Assembly: GCF_900185715.1 (NCBI RefSeq)
Contig: NZ_FYAS01000026.1
Span: forward strand, 1 to 58,009
Direction of reading: 5' to 3'
Length of the DNA stretch: 58,009 bases
From: Allobosea sp. CS1GBMeth4
Lineage (GTDB): Bacteria; Pseudomonadota; Alphaproteobacteria; Rhizobiales; Beijerinckiaceae
Shown in pieces: positions 18,012 to 25,240 of this stretch. The notes beneath the pieces were generated by a model. That model had not been told where the DNA came from and searched no databases. It saw only the letters and a list, made by a program, of their open reading frames with translations. Both the position numbers and the translations under genes were made by a program. Each line of letters begins with the position of its first letter. The stretch's first letter is position 1.

Positions 18012-19295
18012 ATGAGCGCAAGCCATCGCGACAGCCGGGGCCGGCCGATCGTCGCCGTCACCGGCCTCGGCATCGTCACCTCGCTCGGCCAGGGCAAGGA
18101 CGCCAACTGGGAGGCGCTGACCGCCGGGCGCTCCGGAATCCATCGCATCGAGCGCTTTCCGACCGACGGCCTGCGCACCACCATCGCCGCGACCGTCGAT
18201 TTCCTGTTCGACCGGCCTTTCGCCGCGCCCGAGCTCTCGGAGAAGCTCGCCACGCTCGCCGCCGAGGAAGCGGTCGCGCAGAGCGGCCTCGGCCAGCCCG
18301 GCGACTTCCCGGGCGAGCTCTTCATGGCCGTGCCGCCGGTCGAGATGGAATGGCCGCAGAAGCAGGAGCTGGCGCAGTCCATCGAAGGCGTCGCCGACTA
18401 CGACGCGCTGCTGCGCGTCGCGGCCCGCCACAAGCACAAGGCGATGCACGAGCTCTTCCTGTTCGGCGGCGTCGCCGAGCACATCGCCGAGAGGTTCGGC
18501 ACCAAGGGGTCGCCGATCTCGCTGTCGACGGCCTGCTCCTCGGGCGCGACCGCGATCCAGATGGGCGTCGAGGCGATCCGCCGCGGCGAGACGCAAGCCG
18601 CGCTCTGCATCGGCACCGACGGCTCGGTCCATGCCGAGGCCCTGATCCGCTTCTCGCTGCTCTCGGCGCTCTCGACCCAGAACGATCCGCCGGAAGGCGC
18701 CGCCAAGCCCTTCTCCAAGAACCGCGACGGCTTCGTCATGGGCGAGGGCGCCGGCGCACTGGTGCTGGAGGATTACGACCACGCCTTGGCCCGCGGCGCC
18801 ACCATCCTCGGCATCGTCGCCGGCTGCGGCGAGCGCGGCGACGGCTTCCATCGCACCCGCTCGAGCCCGGACGGCAAGCCGGCGATCCTCGCCATGCAGG
18901 ACGCCCTCGCCGACGCCGGCCTGACCCCCGACGATGTCGATTACATCAACGCGCACGGCACCTCGACGCCGGAGAACGACAAGATGGAGGCGATGAGCTG
19001 CTCCGCCGTGTTCGGCGAGCGCATGGCGAACCTGCCGATCTCCTCGAACAAGTCGATGCTCGGCCACACGCTGACGGCCGCCGGTGCGGTCGAGGCGGTG
19101 ATCTCGCTGATGACCATCGCCAAGGGCCGCATCCCGCCGACGATCAACTACAACCAGCCGGACCCGGCGATCGGGCTCGACGTCGTGCCCAACGAAGCGC
19201 GCGAGGCAAAGGTCCGCACGGTGCTGTCGAACTCCTTCGGCTTCGGCGGCCAGAATACCTGTCTCGTGCTGGCGGCGGAGCCGAAAGCGGCATGA
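18012..19295 (+). CDS. fabF1XL: Beta-ketoacyl-ACP synthase FabF1XL
   Basis: Condensing enzyme (KAS II type) extending the acyl chain on AcpXL with malonyl units. The 427-residue protein carries the complete Cys-His-His triad: Cys175 in STACSSG, His315 in NAHGTSTPEND and His352 in SMLGHTLTAAG. The C-terminal NSFGFGGQNTCLVL is typical. The ATG at 18012 follows a GGGAAGAGG ribosome site and is preferred over an upstream in-frame ATG within fabF2. It lies 11 bases after fabF2 and overlaps fabG by four. As the only ketosynthase here with a full active site, it should catalyse the condensation. Confidence 0.94.
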   Translation: MSASHRDSRGRPIVAVTGLGIVTSLGQGKDANWEALTAGRSGIHRIERFPTDGLRTTIAATVDFLFDRPFAAPELSEKLATLAAEEAVAQSGLGQPGDFPGELFMAVPPVEMEWPQKQELAQSIEGVADYDALLRVAARHKHKAMHELFLFGGVAEHIAERFGTKGSPISLSTACSSGATAIQMGVEAIRRGETQAALCIGTDGSVHAEALIRFSLLSALSTQNDPPEGAAKPFSKNRDGFVMGEGAGALVLEDYDHALARGATILGIVAGCGERGDGFHRTRSSPDGKPAILAMQDALADAGLTPDDVDYINAHGTSTPENDKMEAMSCSAVFGERMANLPISSNKSMLGHTLTAAGAVEAVISLMTIAKGRIPPTINYNQPDPAIGLDVVPNEAREAKVRTVLSNSFGFGGQNTCLVLAAEPKAA

Positions 19296-20038
19296 CCCGC
19301 GTTCTCGTCACCGGCGGCGCCAAGGGCGTCGGCGCCGCGATCGTGCGGGCGCTCGTGGCTGACGGCCACGATGTCGACTTCACTTATCGCTCCTCGGGCG
19401 AGCAGGCGCAGGCGCTCGCCGCCGAGATCGCGCAGGCCGCGCCCGGCCGCACCGTGCGTGCCTTGCCGCTCGACCTTTCCGACAAGGTCGCGCTCGACGC
19501 CTTCTGCGAGCAATGCGAGGGCGAGCCCTGGTTCGGCCTCGTCCACAATGCCGGCCAGCCCTATGATTCGCTCGCCGCCATGCTCGTCCAGGACAAGGCG
19601 GAAGCGGCGATGCAGGTCAATTTCTGGGCCTTCACCCGCCTCGCCAAGAGCCTGATGCGCGGCATGATCCGCGCCAGGGCCGGCCGCATCGTCGCGATCG
19701 GCTCGGTCGCGGCGCTGCGTGGCAATCCCGGCAATGCCGCCTATGCGGCTTCGAAGGGAGCGCTGATCTCCTATGCCAAGACACTGGCGGTCGAGACCGG
19801 CAAGCGCGGCGTCACCGTCAACGTGATCGCGCCCGGCTTCGTCGACACCGACATGATGGCACCCTACGCCGCCTATCGCGACAAGATGGAAGGCCAGATC
19901 CCGGCCGGCCGCTTCGCCAGGCCGGAGGAGGTCGCCGGCCTCGCCGCCTTCCTGCTGAGCCCGCCGGCCGCCTACATCACCGGCACGGTCCTGCCGATCG
20001 ATGGCGGGCTGACCGCCCATCTCGGCGTCCATCGCTGA
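19292..20038 (+). CDS. FabG-type 3-oxoacyl-ACP reductase (SDR)
   Basis: Short-chain dehydrogenase, 248 residues, most like 3-oxoacyl-ACP reductases. The Rossmann motif is TGGAKGVG (7-14). The catalytic set is Asn110, Ser138 (IGSVAALRG), Tyr151 and Lys155 (YAASKGAL). NVIAPGFVDTDM and LPIDGG are FabG-like. Its ATG overlaps the fabF1 stop (ATGA), so it is translationally coupled and probably supplies the ketoreduction step of the VLCFA cycle. I do not recall a fabG at this point in the commonly described rhizobial cluster, so it may be a lineage-specific addition. Confidence 0.88.
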   Translation: MTRVLVTGGAKGVGAAIVRALVADGHDVDFTYRSSGEQAQALAAEIAQAAPGRTVRALPLDLSDKVALDAFCEQCEGEPWFGLVHNAGQPYDSLAAMLVQDKAEAAMQVNFWAFTRLAKSLMRGMIRARAGRIVAIGSVAALRGNPGNAAYAASKGALISYAKTLAVETGKRGVTVNVIAPGFVDTDMMAPYAAYRDKMEGQIPAGRFARPEEVAGLAAFLLSPPAAYITGTVLPIDGGLTAHLGVHR

Positions 20039-20050
20039 GAGCCGCTCCGG

Positions 20051-20066
20051 CGCTTCACGTGAAACA
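20051..20066. promoter_or_regulatory. parS-like palindrome
   Basis: This 16-mer matches the ParB site TGTTTCACGTGAAACA at 14 of 16 positions, differing only at the first and third bases. It lies in the 98-base spacer after fabG, 12 bases beyond the stop codon. Its intergenic position and near-perfect match make it the better of the two candidate sites in the window. It could instead be a binding site for another factor controlling the adjacent toxin-antitoxin genes. Confidence 0.5.
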
Positions 20067-20109
20067 TGGTAAACGCGGAACGCTTGGCGCTGCGCTGTAA
20101 ACCGCTTAT

Positions 20110-20132
20110 GTTCACTGTGAACTGGAGTGAAC
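20110..20132 (+). promoter_or_regulatory. Operator-like repeats before the toxin-antitoxin pair
   Basis: A palindrome GTTCAC-T-GTGAAC (20110-20122) followed by a third half-site GTGAAC (20127-20132) ends four bases before the antitoxin start. Ribbon-helix-helix antitoxins bind arrays of short half-sites over their own promoter, so this is the expected autoregulatory operator. Its overlap with the ribosome-binding region suggests tight repression. Confidence 0.6.
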
Positions 20133-20136
20133 CAGC

Positions 20137-20388
20137 GTGACGGCAGCCTTCACCATCCGCCTCGACGAGGAGACGCTTGCCAAGCTCGATGCGCTGGCGG
20201 CCGACACCGACCGCTCGCGTAACTGGCTCGTGGCGAAAGCGATTCAGGACTATGTCAAACTGAATGCTTGGCAGATCCAGCGGATCAAGGAAGGCATCGC
20301 CGAAGCCGACCGAGGCGAATTCGCGACTGAAGAAGAACTCGACGCAATCGAAGCCAAGCTGCAAGCCATGATCGACGCTGGTCGATGA
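20137..20388 (+). CDS. Ribbon-helix-helix antitoxin
   Basis: 83-residue CopG/ParD-type antitoxin. The N-terminal TAAFTIRLDEETLAKLDALA and RSRNWLVAKAIQDYV segments form the DNA-binding ribbon-helix-helix. The C-terminal half (IKEGIAEADRGEFATEEELD) is the acidic toxin-binding tail common to antitoxins of the RelB/ParD set paired with ParE. The start is GTG at 20137, right after the operator-like repeats. Its stop overlaps the toxin start (ATGA), the normal arrangement for such pairs. It is inserted between the VLCFA genes fabG and the MDR reductase on the same strand. Confidence 0.9.
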   Translation: MTAAFTIRLDEETLAKLDALAADTDRSRNWLVAKAIQDYVKLNAWQIQRIKEGIAEADRGEFATEEELDAIEAKLQAMIDAGR

Positions 20389-20669
20389 AAGTCATCTGGA
20401 CGGCCCGCGCCCGGGTCGAGCTTGATGAGATCGCGGACTATGTCGCGCCGATCAGCGCTTCAGCCGCTTTGGCTCTTGTGCGCCGCCTCAGGCAGGCGGG
20501 AAAACAGCTCGGCGAGCACCCCCACATGGGCAGGCCAGGTCGTGTCGACGGGAGCCGTGAGCTCGTCGTGAACGGAACGCCCTATATTCTGCCCTACCGC
20601 GTCAGCAACGGTCGCGTCGAAATCCTCGCCGTGATCCACACCTCCCGGCAATGGCCGGACCAGCTCTGA
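20385..20669 (+). CDS. RelE/ParE family toxin
   Basis: 94-residue toxin of the RelE/ParE superfamily. It starts MKVIWTARARVELDEIADYV, the typical first strand and helix, and ends VEILAVIHTSRQWPDQL, the ParE-type C-terminal strand with the IxxIxHxxRxWP pattern. The central GRPGRVDGSRELVVNGTPYI matches the beta-sheet core. ParE toxins poison DNA gyrase and RelE toxins cut mRNA on the ribosome; the C-terminal pattern favours ParE, but activity cannot be told from sequence. The MDR reductase gene starts 13 bases after it, so read-through transcription into the lipid A genes is likely. Confidence 0.9.
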   Translation: MKVIWTARARVELDEIADYVAPISASAALALVRRLRQAGKQLGEHPHMGRPGRVDGSRELVVNGTPYILPYRVSNGRVEILAVIHTSRQWPDQL

Positions 20670-20682
20670 AAGACCAAGACCG

Positions 20683-21705
20683 ATGCTTTCGCTTCAGCTC
20701 CATGGCGACCGCGATCTCCGCCTCGAACAGATCGAGCCGCCGCCGGCGCCGGCTCCCGGCGAGGTCCAGATCCGCGTCCGCGCCGTCGGGCTGAACTATC
20801 TCGACCTCTGGGGCTTCCGCGGCATGGCCTTCGCCAAGCGCAAGATGCCGCAGGCGGCGGGCGTCGAGGCGGCGGGCGAGGTCGTCGCGGTCGGCGAGGG
20901 CGTCTCGCGCTTCCGCGAGGGCGACACGGTGACCATGTACGGCGCCGAGACCTGCGGCCACTGCAAGGCCTGCCGCGAGGGCCGCGACAATCTCTGCGAG
21001 AACGTCGCCGGCATCATGGGCTTCCACATCGACGGCTTTGCCCGCGAGCTGATCAACCGGCCGGAGCGCCTGGTCATCAAGGCGCCGAAGGGCGTCTCCT
21101 TCGCGGAGGCCGCCTGCGCCCCGATCGGCTTCGGCACGGTCCAGCACATGCTTTTCGACAATGCCAGGCTCGAACCCGGCGAGTCGATCCTCGTCCATGC
21201 CGGCGGCTCCGGCATCGGCACGGCCGCGATCCTGATGGCCAAGGCGATCGGCTGCACCGTCTTCACCACGGTCGGCGACGACGAGAAAGGCGAGAAGGCG
21301 AGGGCGCTCGGCGCCGACCATGTCATCAATTACCGGACCGAGCGCTTCGAGGGCGAGGTCCGGCGCCTGACCAAGCGCAAGGGCGTCGACGTCGTTTTCG
21401 AGCATGTCGGCGCCGACACCTGGAACGGCTCGCTGCTCTGCCTGAAGCGGGGCGGCCGTCTCGTCACCTGCGGCGCCACCTCCGGCCCGTCGGCGACGAT
21501 CAACCTGATGCAGCTGTTCCAGCAGCAATACCGCATCACCGGCTCCTTCGGCTGCCGCATCGAGAACATCGCGCAATCGCTCGAGAAGATGGCGGCCGGC
21601 ATGAAGCCGGTGATCGACTCCGTCTTTCCGCTCGCCGAGTTCGAAAAAGGCCTCGCCCGCATCGAGGGCCGCAAGGTCTTCGGCAAGGTCATCGTCACCC
21701 TCTGA
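20683..21705 (+). CDS. adhXL: MDR family reductase AdhXL
   Basis: Medium-chain dehydrogenase/reductase, 340 residues, at the position of the alcohol dehydrogenase of the rhizobial VLCFA cluster. It has the four-cysteine structural zinc lobe (Cys91, Cys94, Cys97 and Cys105 in CGHCKACREGRDNLC) and the NAD(P)-binding HAGGSGIGTAA. The usual catalytic-zinc cysteine near residue 40 is absent; the segment reads VGLNYLDLWGFRG, as in quinone oxidoreductases and MDR enoyl reductases. I infer that it reduces a double bond, plausibly the enoyl step of VLCFA elongation, rather than oxidising alcohols. It resumes the cluster after the toxin-antitoxin insertion. Confidence 0.87.
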   Translation: MLSLQLHGDRDLRLEQIEPPPAPAPGEVQIRVRAVGLNYLDLWGFRGMAFAKRKMPQAAGVEAAGEVVAVGEGVSRFREGDTVTMYGAETCGHCKACREGRDNLCENVAGIMGFHIDGFARELINRPERLVIKAPKGVSFAEAACAPIGFGTVQHMLFDNARLEPGESILVHAGGSGIGTAAILMAKAIGCTVFTTVGDDEKGEKARALGADHVINYRTERFEGEVRRLTKRKGVDVVFEHVGADTWNGSLLCLKRGGRLVTCGATSGPSATINLMQLFQQQYRITGSFGCRIENIAQSLEKMAAGMKPVIDSVFPLAEFEKGLARIEGRKVFGKVIVTL

Positions 21706-21812
21706 GACGACCGCGTGAGCCGGCTCGACTTGACGCGCCGGCCGCAATCCCGCAAGTCGCGCCGCGATGGCGAGGTCCTCCGGACGCTGCGCCGGCGGAC
21801 TGGGCTCGGACC

Positions 21813-22793
21813 TTGAGGCAGCTGAAGCAATTCGCAACGCGCATCGGCGCGACGCTGATGATCGGCCTCATCCGGGGTCTGTTCGCCTTCCTGCGCGCGC
21901 TCGGGCCGGAACGGGCCTCCGATCTCGGCGGCTGGCTCTTGCGCAGCGTGAGCCCGCTGATCCCGGTCAACCGGGTGGCCTACGCCAATGTCCGCGCCGC
22001 TTTCCCCGGCATCGCCGATGCGGAGGCGAGGCGTCTCGTCCGCGGCGGCTGGGAGAATCTCGGCCGCACCGTCGCCGAATACGCCCATCTCAAGACGCTG
22101 TTCGACTATGACTACCACAACCCCGATCCGAACGGCCGGATCGAGGTCGTCGGCATCGAGCACTTCATCGCCCTGAAGGACGACGGCAGGCCGGGGCTGA
22201 TCTTCTCCGCCCATCTCGGCAACTGGGAGCTGCCGGCGATCTGCGCCGCCACCTACGACCTCGACACCACCGCCGTCTTCCGCGCCCCGAACGACCCGGC
22301 GATCGCCGCCGTCGTCCACGAGATCCGCTCGGGCGCCATGGGCGGGCTGGCGGCGGCCAAGCAGGGCGCCGCCTTCGCCATGCAGGGCGTGCTCGAGCAG
22401 GGCGGTCATCTCGGCATGCTGATCGACCAGCATTTCACCCGCGGCGTGGTCGTGCCCTTCCTCGGACGCCCGGCGCTGACCAACCCGATCCTCGGCAAGT
22501 TCGCCCGCCGCTTCGAATGCCCGGTGCACGGGGTGCGCGTCGTCCGCCTGCCGAACCACCGCTTCCGCATCGAGCTGACCCCGCCGCTCGACCTGCCGCG
22601 CGACGCCAATGGCGAGATCGACGTCACCGGCGCCATGGCGATGATGACGGCGGTCGTCGAAGGCTGGGTCCGCGAGCATCCCGAGCAATGGCTCTGGATG
22701 CACCGGCGCTGGCGGCCGAACCTGATCGGCGCCGAGGCCCTGGCACGTTTTCGCGAGCAGGCGCCGCAGCCGCCGCTTTTCAAGCCAACGTGA
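21813..22793 (+). CDS. lpxXL: Lipid A VLCFA acyltransferase LpxXL
   Basis: Acyltransferase of the LpxL/HtrB family that transfers the very-long-chain hydroxy fatty acid from AcpXL to lipid A at the inner membrane. The 326-residue protein has an N-terminal hydrophobic segment and the catalytic HX4E motif FSAHLGNWEL (His134, Glu139). The C-terminal REHPEQWLWMHRRW is a family hallmark. The start is uncertain: the frame opens with TTG at 21813, and ATG at 21858 would shorten the N-terminus by 15 residues. It closes the VLCFA cluster, 107 bases after adhXL. Confidence 0.92.
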   Translation: MRQLKQFATRIGATLMIGLIRGLFAFLRALGPERASDLGGWLLRSVSPLIPVNRVAYANVRAAFPGIADAEARRLVRGGWENLGRTVAEYAHLKTLFDYDYHNPDPNGRIEVVGIEHFIALKDDGRPGLIFSAHLGNWELPAICAATYDLDTTAVFRAPNDPAIAAVVHEIRSGAMGGLAAAKQGAAFAMQGVLEQGGHLGMLIDQHFTRGVVVPFLGRPALTNPILGKFARRFECPVHGVRVVRLPNHRFRIELTPPLDLPRDANGEIDVTGAMAMMTAVVEGWVREHPEQWLWMHRRWRPNLIGAEALARFREQAPQPPLFKPT

Positions 22794-22862
22794 TTTCCAA
22801 TTGAGCGAAGAGTAGCGCTTTTGGTAACGGCCTGCTTGTATGCTGGCGCCGAGTTCGAGCCG

Positions 22863-23612
22863 ATGGTCCGCCACGTCCGCCAAATCGCCGCCGCCGCTCT
22901 CCTGGTCTTCGGAGCGTCCCCGGCGCCTGCCCAGCAGCCTGCGGCCCAGCCGAAGGCGGTGGTCGAGCTCTTCACCAGCCAGGGCTGCTCGTCCTGCCCC
23001 GCCGCGGACGCGCTCTTCGTCGAGCTCGCCAAGGATCCGCGCCTGATCACGCTGACCCTGCCGGTGACGTACTGGGACTATCTCGGCTGGAAGGACACGC
23101 TCGGCCAGGAGGTCTTCAGCAAGCGCCAGAAGCTCTATGCCAAGGCGCGCGGCGACGGCCAGATCTATACGCCGCAGGCGGTCGTGAACGGCGCCGCCCA
23201 TATCGTCGGCTCCGACAGGGGCGGCATCGACAAGCTCGTGCGCGAGCAGCCCAGGGACGGTTTCCCGGTGAAGGTCGACCTCGCCGAGGCGGATGGCGCG
23301 CTGCGCGTTTCGCTGGGCGCCGCACCCTATGCGGGCGAGAAGCCGGCGGTGGTGTGGCTGCTGCAGCTCAGCCGCACCGCGACCGTGCCGATCGAGCGCG
23401 GCGAGAACAGCGGCAAGACCGTGACCTACGCCAATGTCGTGCGCGGCATCAGCCGCATCGGCGAATGGAACGGCGCCAGCGCCACGCTGACCGTGCCGCT
23501 CGAGACCGTCCGTTCCGCCGCGAAGGCCGACGGCTATGTCGTGCTGGTCCAGGCCGATCTCTACACCCGCCAGAGCGCGATCCTCGGCGCCGCGCGCGGC
23601 CCGGCGAAATAG
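22863..23612 (+). CDS. DUF1223 secreted thioredoxin-like protein
   Basis: 249-residue exported protein. A signal peptide with a run of alanines and cleavage near APAQQ is followed by VVELFTSQGCSSCPAADALF, the DUF1223 signature with a CxxC pair (Cys42, Cys45), which gives the family its thioredoxin-like annotation. VTYWDYLGWKD and IYTPQAVVNG are further conserved blocks. The precise periplasmic role of the family is unknown. Start at 22863 is set by the signal peptide; the frame is open 14 codons further up. It converges with the TPM-domain gene. Confidence 0.9.
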   Translation: MVRHVRQIAAAALLVFGASPAPAQQPAAQPKAVVELFTSQGCSSCPAADALFVELAKDPRLITLTLPVTYWDYLGWKDTLGQEVFSKRQKLYAKARGDGQIYTPQAVVNGAAHIVGSDRGGIDKLVREQPRDGFPVKVDLAEADGALRVSLGAAPYAGEKPAVVWLLQLSRTATVPIERGENSGKTVTYANVVRGISRIGEWNGASATLTVPLETVRSAAKADGYVVLVQADLYTRQSAILGAARGPAK

Positions 23613-23627
23613 CCGGCCGAGGGGCCG

Positions 23628-24236
23628 CTACAGGATCACGACCTTGTTGGGCAGTTCGTCGAGATCGTCGGCGGCCGGCGGCGCATGGGCGGCGAGCACG
23701 GCCCCGATATCGCGCACCGCCGCGATCAGCCCCTCGCGCAGGGCGTCCTGCGCCGCGGCGGCCAGCAGCGGCTCGACGATCCCCTGCCAGATCTCGCCAT
23801 CCACCTTGGCCGAGATGCCGGCATCGGCGACGATCTCGGCGTAGCGCTCCTGCAGGGCGATGTAGAGCAGCACGCCGGTGCGTCCGCGCGTCAGCGTCAG
23901 CCCGCGCGCCGTGAATTCGCGCAGCGCGGTCTCGTGCGCCTGCCGGCGCTTGACGAAGCCCGGCACGAACCGCCCGCCGCGCCCGTACCAGAGCAGGGTC
24001 GAGAGCAGCATCGCCGCCGCGATCAGCTGGGCGAGGAAGATGCTGGATGCGCTCAATGTCGTCAGCAGCAGGAACGGCCAGGGCACGAACAGCGAGAGCG
24101 CCAGCGCCAGCACGAGCGGCACCGCGACATAGCTGCCGGCGGCCCGGTCGACGACGACCACGATCTCGCCCGAGGTCTGCCGCTCCGCCTCGCGCACCGC
24201 GTCGGCGATGGCGTCGCGATCGTCGGAATTCAGCAT
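23628..24236 (-). CDS. TPM-domain membrane protein
   Basis: 202-residue protein with a TPM-type fold (TPM_phosphatase/DUF477). It starts MLNSDDRDAIADAVREAERQ, followed by TSGEIVVVVDR and two membrane segments at about 38-80. The C-terminal half (ERYAEIVADAGISAKVDGEIW) matches the soluble TPM part. Members are linked to photosystem repair in plants and to envelope maintenance in bacteria; the biochemical role here is open. It starts one base after the stop of the larger TPM gene upstream, so both are co-expressed along with lemA. Confidence 0.82.
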   Translation of the reverse strand: MLNSDDRDAIADAVREAERQTSGEIVVVVDRAAGSYVAVPLVLALALSLFVPWPFLLLTTLSASSIFLAQLIAAAMLLSTLLWYGRGGRFVPGFVKRRQAHETALREFTARGLTLTRGRTGVLLYIALQERYAEIVADAGISAKVDGEIWQGIVEPLLAAAAQDALREGLIAAVRDIGAVLAAHAPPAADDLDELPNKVVIL

Positions 24237-24237
24237 C

Positions 24238-25032
24238 TCACCAATCCCCCGAAGCGCCGCCGCCGCCGGACGAGCCGCCGCCGCCCGAAAACCCGCCCGA
24301 GCCGGAGCCCCAGCCCGAACCCCAGCCGCCGGAGGACGAGCCACCGCCCCAGCCCGAGCCGCCCGAGGGCGGCAGCACGATCCAGCGCCCATCCCGGGTC
24401 CGGTGCCGCCGCGCCCCGCCGGAGGAACGGCCGAGCTCGCGCATGAAGCTCGCGACCAGGATGAACAGCAGGATCATGACGAAAATCACGGCGGCCGTCT
24501 CGACCCAGGACGATTCGTCGCTGCGGATCTGCGCGCGCCGCTGCCACTCCTCGGCATCCCCGGTCAGGATCGACAGGATCGCGTCGACGCCACCCTCGAT
24601 GCCGCCGGCGAAATCGCCATTCTTGAACTTGGGCGCGATCGCCGTGGTGATGATCACCTTGGAGAGCGCGTCGGTCAGCGCGCCCTCGAGCCCGTAGCCG
24701 ACCTCGATGCGGATTTTTCGCTCGGCCGGCGCGACCAGCAGCAGGACGCCGTTGTTCTTGGCCTTCTCGCCGAGCTTCCAGGCCCGGAACAGGCCATTGG
24801 CGAACTCCTCGACCGGATAGCCCTGCAGCGAGGGCAGGGTCGCGACGACGACCTGATCGCTTGTCTTGTCCTCATGCGCCTTCAGCTTCTGCTCGATCCG
24901 GGCGGAAGCCTCGGCGTCGAGCAGGCGCGCATTGTCGACGATGCGGCCGGCGAGGGCGGGATAGTTCGGCTCGGCGGCTGTGGCGAGCACGGGGAAGAGG
25001 AGGACAAGGAGCAGGGAGAACCACGCCGCCAC
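24238..25032 (-). CDS. YgcG-type TPM-domain protein with Gly/Ser-rich tail
   Basis: 264-residue envelope protein. After a signal peptide (FSLLLVLLFPVLATAAEPNY) comes a TPM domain: LAGRIVDNARLLDAEAS, TSDQVVVATLPSLQGYPVEE, KNNGVLLLVAP and RIEVGYGLEG are classic blocks. A second membrane segment lies at about 190-210, and the C-terminus is a low-complexity glycine/serine/tryptophan tail. The start is not obvious: there is no ATG, and the frame runs open through an extragenic repeat, so I chose the GTG at 25032, which leads directly into the signal peptide. It is downstream of lemA and upstream of the second TPM gene. Confidence 0.82.
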   Translation of the reverse strand: MAAWFSLLLVLLFPVLATAAEPNYPALAGRIVDNARLLDAEASARIEQKLKAHEDKTSDQVVVATLPSLQGYPVEEFANGLFRAWKLGEKAKNNGVLLLVAPAERKIRIEVGYGLEGALTDALSKVIITTAIAPKFKNGDFAGGIEGGVDAILSILTGDAEEWQRRAQIRSDESSWVETAAVIFVMILLFILVASFMRELGRSSGGARRHRTRDGRWIVLPPSGGSGWGGGSSSGGWGSGWGSGSGGFSGGGGSSGGGGASGDW

Positions 25033-25049
25033 GACTGGGCGAGCCGCCC

Positions 25050-25195
25050 TCTTTCCTTCTCCCGGATGGGAGAAGGTGGCGCGGAGCGCCGGATGAGGGC
25101 CTGCCGTTTCCGCAGAAGGCACAACCACGCCACAGCTCCTTCTCCGGAAAGGGCGGGCCCTCACCCCTGCCCCTCTCCCATCCGGGAGAGGGGTT
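25050..25195. repeat. Palindromic extragenic repeat between lemA and TPM gene
   Basis: Two opposed palindromes frame this spacer: CTTCTCCCGGATGGGAGAAG near 25057 and CTCTCCCATCCGGGAGAG near 25174. They share the core CTCCC...GGGAG and are near inverted copies of each other. Sequences of this style, with flanking GGCGCGGAGCGCCGGATGAGGG-like filler, are common extragenic repeats in this order. A related but degraded piece occurs near 9056-9077. It interrupts the lemA operon and obscures the start of the following gene. Confidence 0.6.
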
Positions 25196-25240
25196 TCCCG
25201 CGCCTGATCACGGCCGCCAGAGCACACGGAACGACAACAA

